Part shown: positions 15,536 through 28,800 of the stretch, in pieces
Numbering within the stretch: position 1 is the first letter of the stretch
Layout: each line of letters opens with the position of its first letter
Source: Anisakis pegreffii
Taxonomy: Eukaryota; Nematoda; Chromadorea; Rhabditida; Anisakidae
Assembly (NCBI GenBank): GCA_035041965.1
Contig: JAPYMA010000977.1
Span: forward strand, 143,019 to 207,018
DNA length: 64,000 bases
Reading direction: 5' to 3'
Notes under the pieces: model-generated
The model's input: only the letters and a program-made list of their open reading frames with translations
The model's database searches: none
Told to the model about the DNA's origin: nothing
Position numbers and translations under genes: made by a program

Positions 15536-16365
15536 CAGCGGCTCTTATAGGGGATGAAATTGCGCATTTTAGGTAATCTGGAGGTGTCAAGAGGTAATGT
15601 AGGGGAAATTAGTACTTGCGCAGTTGTTATATCATGATTGAATGCCATTGTGATGTGTTTTTTAACTCGGGTTTGTAAATGCGGTTAGTTGATGGCAACA
15701 CTCTTCATTCTCCTATTTTCTGAGTATCATTAGCTCGTCCGAGCCTAACACGGTTTTCAATCGTTTTAACACGGTTTTCATTCTTTTCCTTGCTGCTACA
15801 ATCGCTCTCATATCTTTTATCACCAAAAGTGTTCCCTTTTGCTAATTTCTCATTCATTTCACTCAACAATTAAAGTCAAATTCTCATTCTATCAAACACA
15901 CTCTATAATTGATCATTTGACTGTTGAACGTTGCTGAGCAATAGTATTCTACTGCTGTATTGTTGCTTTCGGTTGTCAACACTCGTCAACGCATTCAGTA
16001 AATAGTATATGTTACAGAATAAGAATATGATTGTAACTGTGAAGTGAAATGAGACGAAATGAATGAGAAAAATCCATGAAGAGAACGGTTTTCGCATGAA
16101 ATAGCTATGAGAGTGAACACAGCACGTCTGAAAAGAATGAGAATCCATATAGATCAGTTTGAAGTGAGCGTGTCATAAACAATAGCTTCCCATGCAGTCG
16201 CAATCGATTACAATAATGAGCAATGCAACGGTCTAGGACCGTGGTTCTCAAAGGGAGTGAAATTACTCGTTTTGGGTAATTTGGAGTGTCGGGGAGGGGG
16301 GAGATAACGGCGACCTGCCAGATCATCAAAAGGGGTAATGGAGCCTCCGAACGTCAGAACCACTG
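15536..16365 (+). mobile_element. Non-autonomous hAT-like element, copy A
   Basis: The left end begins CAGCGGCTCTTATAGG and the right end, read inward on the minus strand, begins CAGTGGTTCTGACG. These are variants of the CAGTGGTTCTCA terminal repeat common in hAT elements. Internal sequence matches the reverse complement of copy B (53384-54218) over most of its length, for example TGAAAAGAATGAGAATCCAT near 16131-16150. Compared with B it has a different segment around 16235-16300 that itself starts like a terminus (GTGGTTCTCAAAGG), so an end was probably duplicated or gene-converted. There is no transposase frame. The 8-base flanks match only partly, suggesting an old insertion. Confidence 0.75.
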
Positions 16366-17364
16366 ATATATGCTATTGTCCATGTTCAGCGACCACGGTT
16401 TCTCCCTTTCGAGTGCTTCATGTCTCCTATGTGTCTTGATGCTTACAGTTAGTGTCTTTGCCCGTGATTGTTCCAGATATTCGGTAGGTGACCGCTTCAA
16501 ATCACAGTTAATTGGATTTTTAACCACATGCTTCTTTATATCCTCTGGATGTACCGATTTGCTACTCAGGATGATATTTTTTTCATCGGTTTCCTGTAAT
16601 TTTTCGTTCTCAACTTTCTCTCCCTTGATTCCCATTCCAGGAACGGCAACCAGACTTTTTCGTTTGATGCCTTACGTGTCTATTTTATTCCGTTTTTACT
16701 TATTGCGTATCGCAACGCACACTCACCTATATCTGGATACTAATAATTGCCCGTATCAACCCACTTCTACACATCCAAAAAACGAAAGCAACAAGCCAAA
16801 CTCGAAACTCTATCTTTCAATATCGCATTCCGGTTTCATAAAACTATGGTTCACATACAAACTATCACTTTAATACATCTTAAAATGTCCACACCGAAGT
16901 CCATATAAGAGAAGTTTTATTGAGGAAATCAAATGAAAATAAAGTAACTGAAATATCACAGATGAAATAAAAAATAAACCAATAACCAAAAGATATGAAG
17001 AAAAAACGAATAAAGAATAATCGAAACAAATAACCAAAACCAAAAAGTGCCAAACCGAAGAAAATTGAATCAAAATCGAAGTGAAACCTAATCACGATTG
17101 ATGCAAATCACCACTGATTAATCATGAAATTTGACGTGCCAGCATCAGTTCAATTGCTATGAGATAGCACCGTCACTACATGCATGATAATTGTAAGTAA
17201 AAAAATAAGTAATCACAAACAGTTCGAATCCCTTTACAGTGATCCGCCATGATCATTGCGAAAATTATGCCAACTGAGAGAAACAACTGTATACAAAAGA
17301 AAGAAACGCTTTTATGCATCACAAAATTATCACGGTGACGATCCGATCTCCTCGACGAATCCAT
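16354..17364 (-). CDS. Putative two-exon small gene ending inside a transposon terminus
   Basis: Exon 1 (17364-17238) starts at an ATG and reads a basic N-terminus (MDSSRRSDRHRDN), then a hydrophobic stretch (FFCIQLFLSVGIIFAMIMA). It ends at donor ACT|GTAAAG in phase 1. Exon 2 (16670-16354) is an open frame of 104 residues rich in Lys, Glu and Ser, beginning IKRKSLVAVPG. The phases agree and give about 147 residues: either a signal-anchor protein with a charged tail or a secreted peptide precursor if translation starts at the internal MHKS. The last codons Q-W-F-stop are CAG TGG TTC TGA, which is the terminal repeat of hAT copy A. The exon 2 acceptor (ACGTAAG) is poor, so the join is weak. 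Exon 2 itself has coding-like codon composition. Family not recognised. Confidence 0.35.
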
Positions 17365-19138
17365 TATCCATCCAGTGACCACGTAATGCAGTTTTTCTGA
17401 GGCAATCGACCATCTCACTGTAGCGTAGCAAACTCGCCAGCTTAAGCGAAGCATTTAAAAACATTCGAACAAATAACAAGAACAGTTCTACCTTATCAAG
17501 CTTCCGTTCTACATGCTCAATCAACCAACCAGTTTATTTACTGAAAAGTTGTAGCATTAGCCGTCCGATAACTTATCATTATACTTTCAAGTGCTTTCAA
17601 ATAATTCCTTATCATTGACCTGTTAAGATGAGGATTAAGGGAATTTAATCAAAATATTACGGTTAATTCATTTAGGACCAATAAAGCTGTGGTCTACCAA
17701 CGAGCAAATAACGGTCTTATAGAGTGACAAAAGTGATAGCCTAAGCAACAAATAGTAACTATTTCGTCAAGCAATTCGTGTCACAGGGCGAATGCATGAT
17801 CCCGTTAGGGAGCTATCCTGCTACACGCCTAATAATTTGTTTTCGACTGTAGAGAATAGAAAGAAGGTCTTTAACCTTTAAAGGTCAAACTTAGAGGAGA
17901 TTCACCACTTTACTCCGGTTCATCGATCTATAAAGATATGCGCAGTGCGAAATTACTATAAAAGAAATCGAAGACCATCGAGATCTCATCGCATCAGTCC
18001 ACAATTGAGTTATCGTGTTCTGGTTCCGAATTCAACGAACTAAAACACTCCAAAAAACAATTGAGTGTATTACGTGATCTTGTTCGTTTTAGGAACAACA
18101 GTGAAATAATAGCGGTTTTCAGGAGCAATGCGGCTTCTTAGCTAATAAAATAAACTTCTAGTTCATCTAATGAGTTTTCTAACTAGCAGTACAATACTTG
18201 CAAAATCGATCTACATAAACAAGTTTATAGATCGATCAGAAAATCATAGAAAGGCTGATATCATATTAAAAAACAAAAAAAATCTAGTTCAACACCAATG
18301 GTCCAGCTGATTTTCTAGTATACATTAAAATTCAGCTTGGGCTTCAGATATCAACGAGTTCTGTACGTCGATGTCACCTCAATCCCCGAATGTCAGAAAT
18401 TTTATCATTTTCCTCAAGGCATCTCAAATTAACATTACTATGGTATTTTGTTGTGTGATCATCGAAGGTAAAAATTAAGAGGCATCAAATCTTCAAGATT
18501 AAGAGAGTACCCTCTCATCCTCGATGCTCGCACGAATCCATCACTATCATGGGAAAATCGAGCGGAGAGTATGCTACGCAGGCATTGAATCATGCGTTCA
18601 CACGCTCTCTCAACTATAATCTTCAGATCCTTTTGTATGCAAACACACATTTCCAAGCGCCAAGCACGCCAATATATCCTAAGAGGTTAACTTAACTCCG
18701 AACAACAACAACTTCGTAAACTCTTCACCTTCTTTCATAAACAAGTTCGTTTCTAAGCATCCAACAAATCAAACATTCAAAGCATGCTTTCCGCAAACCA
18801 CCAAATTATGACTCTCTCAAGCCAATGTTAAATTACGTGTTAAATCTGTCAGGGACTGTTATATTTCATTTCCTCATTGTTTGAATTGTGTGTTATGATC
18901 AATCCCAAATGATGATATGATGCAGGAATTTCTTCCATCTTCTGATTGTGAGCGCTCTGTTCGGCAATCAACTGATTAATGAATATATCATGCAAATTCT
19001 TTACTCCTACTAGATTTTTTGTGATTGCATTTTTCTTTATTAATTCTGATCCTGAATACCTCCTACGATTAAAATTGATTGAATGGTGATAATTGTGAGA
19101 TGAAGCACTCCGAAATGCTTCGGATGTGCATAGATTGC
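17365..19138. other. Intergenic, nothing certain
   Basis: Contains a 62-codon minus-strand frame at 18459-18644 with coding-like composition but no convincing splice partners. Otherwise no feature is visible. Confidence 0.4.
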
Positions 19139-19143
19139 AAAAA
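19139..19143 (-). terminator. RNA polymerase III T-run terminator
   Basis: Five A residues on the plus strand, that is TTTTT on the transcribed strand, beginning two bases after the tRNA 3' end. This is the usual Pol III stop. Confidence 0.8.
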
Positions 19144-19145
19144 CT

Positions 19146-19217
19146 TGCCTCATGCTGGAATCGAACCAGCGACCTTCTGTTTACGAGACAGACGCTCTGC
19201 CCCTGAGCCAATGAGGC
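19146..19217 (-). tRNA. tRNA-Thr (anticodon CGT)
   Basis: The minus strand folds into a complete 72-base cloverleaf. It has a 7-bp acceptor stem GCCTCAT/ATGAGGC with discriminator A, a D arm with stem GCTC/GAGC, a 5-bp anticodon stem TCTGT/ACAGA around loop CTCGTAA (anticodon CGT, decoding ACG), a 5-base variable loop, and T stem GCTGG/CCAGC around TTCGATT. The internal promoter boxes are intact: A box TGGCTCAGGGG and B box GGTTCGATTCC. There is no intron. CCA is not encoded, as expected in a eukaryote. A T-run terminator follows at once. It appears functional. Confidence 0.96.
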
Positions 19218-19892
19218 TATTGGAAATCCAGCTTCATTGTAAAATATGGTTTAGCACACCGTCATTTTCATAGAACATCATGGTTTTATAAAAGGCAATG
19301 CATTTCCATGTGCCAGAAAGCCTCAGATATAAACTATTGTGAGCTCAAGCACAATCAACTCCTATCTTAAGCGACTCATGAAGATGAGTTGACTGAAATG
19401 TTTGCATACGGCTCACTCATCCTTATCCTCTGGAGTGCGCGAATGAGATCAAATTTGATGAGTGAAAAACCCTGAGTAAAGAGGCTCATGATAATACCAA
19501 CAAGACTGTAAGATTGACGTGCTATCACTCAAGTCAGATAACCCATTCACGAACCTATAATTCAGACATGACGGTTTGTTGTCGTAACTAAGGAATGAAC
19601 TGTGACGGATGCTCGATATAATAAAGGAAGTTATGTACATGACTACCCGTTGACTGCTTGCGAACAGTAAACAGTACAGCTCAGCAGCCACATATCAAAT
19701 TGCTTTGCACATACAACACAAACACAAACACCAATAAACACAAACAGTCAAAGATGAATATGCAAATATTTATACCATAATCTTATATACACCTTGTGAA
19801 CTTCATACCGAGACATTCGTCATTCTCTGCGCGATACTTACAGTCGCCGGTTCGAGATCAATTTACTTCGTGTCACGCATCCTTTCACTAAA

Positions 19893-22800
19893 TTATAACG
19901 CATACATCCTCAATTTATGTGACGGAATTGCAGGGGTCATCACCACCATCATCTTCGGGTCATTTCTGCGCTCAAGTTTGAATTTTATCAGAAAGTTGTT
20001 AGAGACAATATCTTGCAGCAATGTGCATTGCATAACACATGATGAGTTTGAAGGATTTCTTTATTGTGCACTCATTCAATTACATCCGTTTCGCAATGAA
20101 TATCATTGCTATCAAACGAAATAATTTCAATAAAAATATGCACAATCGTTTACGGTCACATAATATTTCTTCATCATTTACATGTTCTCCTATGTCGATT
20201 CGTTCACTTCATTAATGAGCGATTCTTGGCCTGCAATATGAAACACGTTAATTAATACGAACCATTGTGGTCAAATCGTTACTCCTTGATTATAACTGAT
20301 TGTGAGACATCCATTTCACTTGATATACCTACACAAATATTCTTTTAACATTAGGAAATAATTTGTTCTGCAGACATTGATAAATATTAAAGCAAACACT
20401 AAATACTGATATGAAATAAGCATTTAAGTCATAAAACAGTGAAATACTCACAAATTTTGAATGTTGTAAAACTGAACTGTTGGGCTCGATGGTTTCGATG
20501 GTAGAGAGCTCGCTTCTGAATCTACGATCAACATTGGTACATATCAAAATGATAAAGCGGAATGAACGAAGAAAATCAAAAAATTTTCAGTCAATTCAGT
20601 ACAAAAATATTAGACAGTCATTTTAATCTGATAACAGTCGTATGAATCTAAGTTACCCATCTGAATTTCCAGTCATAAAGTAGAGGCGTTACTCAACTTC
20701 GATGGAATTCATTAATAATCACTGATTTCAATAAAAAAGCTTTTTCGGGCGGAATATTTTAGATAGCTTGATAATTCTATAAAATTCCACTGATTTACAT
20801 AACTTTCGACATTGTGAAGTGACCTTACCAGTGAAGGTGGACTTCTTTTCTTGAAGGTGCCACTTGTATCGCACGATAAAACATGAATATAAGCAGCACG
20901 ACATAAGTATCAAAATGCCTAGAAGTGCGATTGATGCCCAGAACAACGCTTTAGTTGATATGACTATGCCCGATGAGAGAGTTTGCTCAGATTCAACGCA
21001 TGGCTGAAATGATGATAAAATTCGAGAATAATCACTGCTCAGAAGTTAATTATGAGGAAGAAGTTAATTTTTTTCTTTTTCTGCAATTAACTTCTTCATA
21101 ACGTTTCCAGATCCATCAACAGAAATCTACCACTGTTGTGCACTATCAACTTAAACGTGATCAAACTTCTTCTGGGGTCTACAGATGCACCGAATCATCT
21201 TTTTGGCGAGTATATTCACTCAAAGTTTTACAACTGTCTCTTCGAATGAATGAAAGATACCTGTTCAATCTGTGAAAAATAATCTCAATCTATCTCCTTT
21301 CTTCAATTTTCTCGTTTCCGCATGGCATTTAGATACGAAAGAATAATCGGTCAGCATGATATAATATCGTGACGCTCAAAAAACAAGACAAATAGGAAGA
21401 ACCGATTGCCAACCTCAATATTGGCCACTTTGAAAGCTTGATAAAGTCTAGACAATTTACTATCATCGTTTACAGTTGTCGATAGTGCCGACACGGCACT
21501 TTCTTGACCCAGAATCACATCATCTCGCAGCACATGGAAACAAACTGATGAGCTGAAATTGAACGCCTTTCCACCTCTAATTTCCGTAGTGAAACCATAT
21601 GTCTTAAGAGAAAAGGCATCTAACCAATAATTCATTTTAAGAACAGTCGACTTGATCATTCAATTTCACTTCGATGATTTTTACTTCAAAAATATTGCCT
21701 CAAACTGAATATTCTCGAGAACATGCCTAGCAAATAACTTTACACTTAACAAAATATCTTTGCTTAATCCCTAGAGAAAGCACTGACCGATTCTTATTCT
21801 GCGCTTGTGGTGTATCGACAACCACCAACATTCTGTGCTGTGATGTGTCCATATTCAGAACGCTGTTCAATCGACTGAAACGTAATTATTCTCGATCCAA
21901 TTTACGATAAATTTATTTCAAGAACTGTAAAGTATGTGGTGCGAGTTTAAAAATAAGCACAACAAAAAAACTGACTCTCTGAAATCATCCAGATTCAATG
22001 ACATAACATTTGCATTATTGTCGAATACAAATTTCAGCCTCGATGAAGACCTCAAATTATGAACCTGAAACACATCAATGATCCTCGGCAAAGCAAATTT
22101 GACAATATCAGCTTCATTCAATAACAACCCCTATAACCATTCCACTCCAAAAACACAAAAAAAAAACGCTCGAACATCGATGAGAATTTCCACAATAACC
22201 TTCTTTCATTGTATTTTCACTGATTCGAACAAACAAAATTCCGTGAAAATCGCACTTTCACCTCATATTTGAATAAGTTCCACCAAAACAAATCCACGAA
22301 CCTGTTTATAAAGACGAGCCATACTTGTGTTCATTGTCGACTGAATGACATTTATGCGCAATTTGAAAACACCCTCGTCATGATGCATCAAACTGGGATC
22401 TATATAAACATTAGCAGTTTCTGGATCAACGACGAAGTACTCGTTGGCCTCAGATGGCTGAGAAGTTTCTGCAGTCGTTGATTGAGACGATGTCTCAGAA
22501 CTGAAATCCACGAAATTCGATGAGCTCATTCTGTTTGAAGAGATTCATTTGAGATGAACGATCAACAAATTTAACTAACGGTATAAAAGCGACAGAATCC
22601 AGAACATATTCCAAATTTGAAGACGATGGATCACTACGATCCATTGTGATCGGAATCGGAGTGTAGATATTTTCACCTGTAACGAGAAACTTCAGCTTAA
22701 ACCAATGGTACACGAATAATTTGTCTTTCATTCAGGTGAAATTGACTTCTGACTGACAATGAGTAGATTTACTCATTTAATCAGCAAATCCAACTCATTA

Positions 22801-25800
22801 CGAGTTTATGCCTCTCTGTTATCACCAATATCACTCATATCACATTCTCCCTTCCTTGCCGGTATCATAAACGGATTCAATAGCCTCAAACAGCTATGTC
22901 TGATAATAGATAGATTACCTTTAAAAACTATACACAATTCGCAGCATGTATATTGCGAAATTCAATGAAATTTTCGAGTACTAATTCGAAGTAATGACAG
23001 AACGGTGGTAAGGTTATACTATTGAAACATTAATGTAATGTAAACCGAATGTCGTGATGGTGTTGTTATCGAAACGTATTGCTGACTGAACTCGGAAGAG
23101 TTGAGCCATTTTGAGAGGTGTTACTTCAACGGTGAATGCGAGCATACTCTCGTTTCGATTGTCAAACGCTATTTCGGGTGGTGCTGATTGTTGATACGCA
23201 CTGAAAATTGCAATTTCGATCAGCAAATGCACTCACAGGTCAAACATCATCACATAAGTTTCCAGTAAAAGAGCATTTACTGAGCGATTCGTACCTTGCC
23301 AGTGCGCAAAGATGATATTCAGCGCTCTGCAATGCCTCATAATTGTTCACTTGAACCATTCCACTACGCTCATCAATTGAGAATTTTCCATCGCGATTCG
23401 AACCTAAATGAGGAAAAATTTTTTCCACAACAAGGAATTGCGATGCAATGATAAATATCTGCTGAAATAACTGGATCTGATTTAAAAAAACAGATCTAAA
23501 CTTATTGAAAGAAAAGCAAATTTTTACAAGATGGAAGTAGATAGTAATAAATCGAATTGAATGGCGCTCCATCAGGATCATCTGCGTGCACAGTGCCTAT
23601 ATTGTCCAAGTGTTCTCTGTTCTGATCATTGTCCACCGTGAAAACTCGTCGAAGTGACTGAAATTGTATCAGTCTGATTGCACCTCTCAATTGTGCAATA
23701 TTCGTTCATTCCAGATGCATTCAGATGTTTACTAATGGCATTTCTTCCCATGAATCTGTCAAAATGAATAAATATCCACATAAAATCTACCCCATCAATC
23801 TCGCCAAACGATGGTTGATTATCGTCAAGATCCTTGATTTGAATTCTCAACAGTCGACTGGCCACCTTCTCAGGAAGAAGCGCATTCTGAGCTGTTACTT
23901 TTAACTGAAAACAACACACATTCGCTTTGATTTTCTGGCAATATACAACATCAATAATAATCATTGGAAAACCCATGAAAATTACCTAAAATCCGAAATG
24001 AATCATCCAAATTTTCCAATTGTAACAAACTGAATGAGCAAGAGAACATAGAAAAACGATAACCATAGCAATTATATGCTATTCATATATGCAAAATGTG
24101 AAAACGTTAATTTCCCTGCTGAAAACATTAATTTTTCAACTCATCGTTCAGTGAACTGTAAATTACTGTCATAAAATCCAAAACGTTTATGAAGTCAAAT
24201 TATCCGGAAAAAGCAGAATGATTCTCATTGAACAGTGGAAAAATTAGCTGAAATTTTTGAGTTTCTGCTTGCTTTTTCGAATAAAAATAGAATTTTCAAG
24301 TGAAAAAGGATTCAGAATTCAAAAAAAGATAAGTGAATCATAATGAAAATGACAATTAACAAAACAAGAATATTTATTACCAACCAGATTCATACAAATA
24401 AATCATTTGTTAATTCGATTTGAACTCTTCGAAAATTCGAAAACAACAAAAAAAAAAGAGTGTATTTGACATTAGTGCATTCACTGCGATGTCTAAATTC
24501 CCCATATTCTTCTCTCGTATTCTGTTGAATCACCGAAGCGTTAGCAGTGTTCCAATTTTGTATCAGGCAATTTCGAAACACAAAAGAATAAATCTCATGA
24601 AAACAAAATTCAATCATCGATGAAATCACGATTAATAGAATACAAAATAATCAAATATATTGTGTGCATGCGTTCCCTTTGTTCGAATCTCATCAAAGCC
24701 TCCTTATTGCAATGTGTGCAAAATTCATTGTGAATACTTTTGTACTTTTGCGTGTCACACAAATGAAATCTCATAAAATCATTCACAAATGATTTGACAC
24801 CGAGAAAAAAGAAGCACTTAACAATGCGATAACCTTGAAACACATAAAAGACATAATACTATCCTCTAGACATTGTCCGTTTAAAGAGAAAAGAAATGAA
24901 ATTAATTCTTGCTGAAGCAAACTGAAAATGTAATAACGTGTGTTATATGATAGAATTTCGATAAAGTAATCCAAGTAGTAGTATGAGCAAGTAAATATTA
25001 ATTCGAATATCTAGAAAGATATCTGGATATTGCAAAAGACATCGTTATCTATTCATATTTGATTTATGTGAATTCGTTTCAATTGTGTTGTCCTTTGAGC
25101 AATCAGAGCGTTACTGTTTACTTTTGACGATACAAAATTCATTAAAAACATTCGCTTTAAGCATAAAATATCGAGTTGCTAGCTCTTAGGCATATTGCAT
25201 TGTATGCGTACGTCAGAGAGAACAAAAGTGCTTTTCGGTTTTATTGATATTGCGTGTGGAACATTCTCATTGCCGATGAATTAATTCAATGACAGATTTA
25301 TAAACAAATGGCTTAGGCTTGTCATTTCTGTTCTGTCGCATTCAATTGTAACATTCACCGAAATTTCGCGATTTCGTGAACTTCAACGGCTTCAATGAGA
25401 AGAAAATAAGTACAATGTCACAGCCACTCATTCGTATGACACAAAACAAAGCGATTCAAACTCACCGAAATGACAAAATCAATGACTGAACTCACATTCC
25501 GATACTTGAAGATCAAAATATTATCCAGCATTTTAGTGTTAGTCAACGGATGAAAAGAATTCCGGATAAAGAATCTTTGCAGACATTGAACTGCTTCTTG
25601 TGAGATTATTTAGTTGATTTACCCGAAATTACCAAGGAATTCCTTTTCCAAACAATAATTTATTAATGAAAAATGAATAGATCACTTAAGATTTGCGCAA
25701 AATCTTGCAGCAATCTATTCAGTATAGTGAAATTCTGATGCGGAAATGGCCTTATATTATACATAGACAGCGAAGAATTCTAGTTGAAGAGAGACAACAA

Positions 25801-28800
25801 CAGACAACTTCTTACAATCACAAGTCACAAAGACACCGGAAACAGTCTCGAGCCACATGAACTTGTTTAGGTTGTTTTCAAGAGAATATAAGAATATTCG
25901 AGATATGACAGCGGAGGAGAACGATCATTAGAATAAGAAACATTCAATGCTTGTCGTTTCGCAGAAATGTGCTCAGAGACAACCCAAAAATCCCGTCTCA
26001 AACGCACTCGACAGGTCGAAATCAAGCTCAAGAAACTGAAAGAAGAAGAGAATCATGAATTCTGCTTTGTAAAGAATAATTATGTGCGTTATGAATTGAC
26101 TTCTCTTTCAAAAATGTTTTTTTTAAACTTCTTAATGATATTCCATTATTTATTACGTGGCCAATTTTTCTTGATGAAACCACAAGTTTCCTTCGAATCA
26201 TCCTATTTTTTTTCACACAAATTCGCAAACAAATTCATACCCTAAAGATAAACCTCTTATTAATTGTCCGTCTCGAAATGATAGTAATCAGAAGATAATT
26301 AACAAATAACCCACAGTATTTTGAGCACAATGTGCCCGCCCCTGTTGTAACCGTACAATAAAATATTTTTTCAGCAAGGCACTATTCTCGCATTCTCTTG
26401 GCCATTGTTCGATAACACAACGTGAATTGTGATCAAAATAAAAATACCAATGACACTAGTGCTAGTAATACACAGTGACCAATACGAAACTATTTGAATA
26501 TTGCGATGCTATACAAGGATAAGAATGCATAAATAATTATTGAATACCACCATATCTATACATTATTATGAATTAATAAATATCAGTAACGATTAAATAA
26601 CCGAGTTGGAGTTGAAGACAAAAACACCGGATTAAATACCCAAGTATGAGGAAGTCAACAGAGCGCAACTTAAAGCGATATGAATACTTCGGTTTCAATG
26701 ATAATCTGCTTTCAATTAGAGCAGATCGATGAAGAAGAGATGCGATAACGATAATGCTCATAATTGGGCTAAAAGTGCATTTTTTTAGACACAAAACATT
26801 ATCTTGATACATCAAACAGCTTTCGAAGACTCATGCATGCTTAGAAGTAATTGCATTGCATTCATTCACTTGCAAATTTCGACTCTCTTCGCAAGACATC
26901 CCCTCGAGATGTAAGCCATCGTAATACAATTATAAGTCCGAAAACAAACTCTCCTCAAGCCTATCGCAACTAATCTCAAGCATATCTCGCAGTCAATTTC
27001 CAAATACCTCCAAGTCATCAATGAATACCTCAATATCTCTCGTGATACCTGATAAACTCGTCCAAAACCTGAATTTCCCCGCTAAATTCGTCGTGAATAT
27101 GCATCTGTAAGCTTCAAAAGCTGTCTGGTTTCGGAATCTGGATTCAGCTCAGAATTCAGAGCTTGAACTTCATAGAGAAATTCTTATTGCAACAATATTA
27201 ACGGCCACAACACTGCCGCAATCCAATTGTGTCGGCTCGCTGCCGTAAATGAAATGCTGTGGATTTGGTGCAAGTGAATTTCTCTTGTCAGTTGAGTTCT
27301 CATCAATTGTCCAGTATGGTGCATGCCGTTCGCCGGTTTCAGGGTGTTGAAATTCCAGTAGCGATTTATAGAACCGTCGATATACTCCTGACACATATCA
27401 AGATCCGTTAGAACCCATCAACACATTCAAGTCTCACTTGTATTAGAACAATGATAACAAATGCTCAGTGATATCACTTCCTTATCACTAATGTCCAGTT
27501 CAGCTCTACGGCCAATATATCTATCCCGGTATGCAATGAGTTCAGTTTCTCTCATCTCATCTCAGGTCGTGTCATCGACTATTGTCCATCTATCCAACTA
27601 TATCTTTCTTTGCCAGTTAATCCTTGGGAAGCGATACTTCGAGTAAACTTTAAGATTGACTTGAATTCACACCTTGAAAGCAGTCCAGTGGTTTATTGAT
27701 CGTACAGTTTTCATCTGTGCTTGATCCAATCAAAGTCAGTGGAAAGTGCCATCTTTCCGTTCTCGATCTACTCATATTTTTCAGATTCAACAAACGTCGA
27801 TTGTTCTCACGCAGTGACCAATGAAGAGCTTCTTTCATTCTTTACCGCAATGAAACCATTTAACATTTAGCAAACCAGAAACACTAAACAATCTTGCATT
27901 CCCAGAACAAAGTCAAACAAGTCAACTATTCGAGGTAACAACAGTTTGTGGTTTCCAAGAGATTCAAAGTGACAAAGGGATATCCAAGCAATTTCGATGG
28001 ATACAAGCATATCCAAAGGCTCTAACTGACGGTCTAACTGATATTGAAAAAATGAATGTGAATGCTGATGATGTGCATGCAATCCCTCACCTTCTCTCCG
28101 ACATACGATTACGATGCTTGTTCGGACACGACCAGTGTATCTCACAAGCAATCCCCATCAGTCCAATGTGTGCATTAAACCACCTGTTGAATTCATTAAT
28201 GACATCATCAAGAATATCGTGCAAGCCTCCTTCAGTCACTTCGAATATCGCAGTGACGTATTTCGTTTCAGTTATCGCTGATTTCAACATCACCTCTGTT
28301 GTCTCATAATCTGGCACCGCACATACCACATCCCCATCACTAGACTCCTTTCGTTCACTTTTCATCGGATATTCAACTGATAGAATAGGTTTTGAAACCG
28401 GCAATTGCTTCTCAACCGAAGCATCTTTTGATTGAAAGATTCGTTCGGCTTGGAACGATGCTTTTGAGAGCTTCAGCTGAGGACGTGCCATGATCAGCGG
28501 TCTCTCTCGACCGAAACTGAAGCCTCGTGGAGACAACGCCGGAGATTCGCCGCCCGATGAACTGCCACGATTCAAGAATGACAATTCTATTCCTGACATA
28601 TAGCCGCTTTCTCGACCCACTGATTCGGCTACGGATTCGTCCATTGACATGTCCAACTCATTAATCGATTTACTGTTACGCTGACGGATCGCTATTGAGT
28701 GATCTGATGTATAGTCTGCATCTTCTGATTCACAACGTTTCGTATATTTTCTCTGACTTAGAAGCTTATCCTCTTCGAATATATCAGATGAAGTGTTTGC

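Noticed and set aside
16370..16873. 167-codon plus-strand frame, the longest on that strand
   Set aside because: It mirrors the minus-strand exon 16354-16670, which has better codon composition and a charged tail-like sequence. The plus reading is Cys/Phe/Ser-rich with no start context or splice support.
18459..18644. 62-codon minus-strand frame with coding-like composition
   Set aside because: First considered as an extra cadherin tail exon, but the cadherin frame already closes at 19893 in phase, and no good acceptor leads into this frame.
18849..19211. 120-codon minus-strand frame
   Set aside because: Its first part is simply the tRNA-Thr gene read as protein.
27867..28030. Possible exon after an AATATCAG acceptor in the nested gene
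   Set aside because: Its attractive frame needs phase 0 entry, while the long exon leaves in phase 2, which hits an immediate stop. The downstream exon 27767-27673 fits instead.
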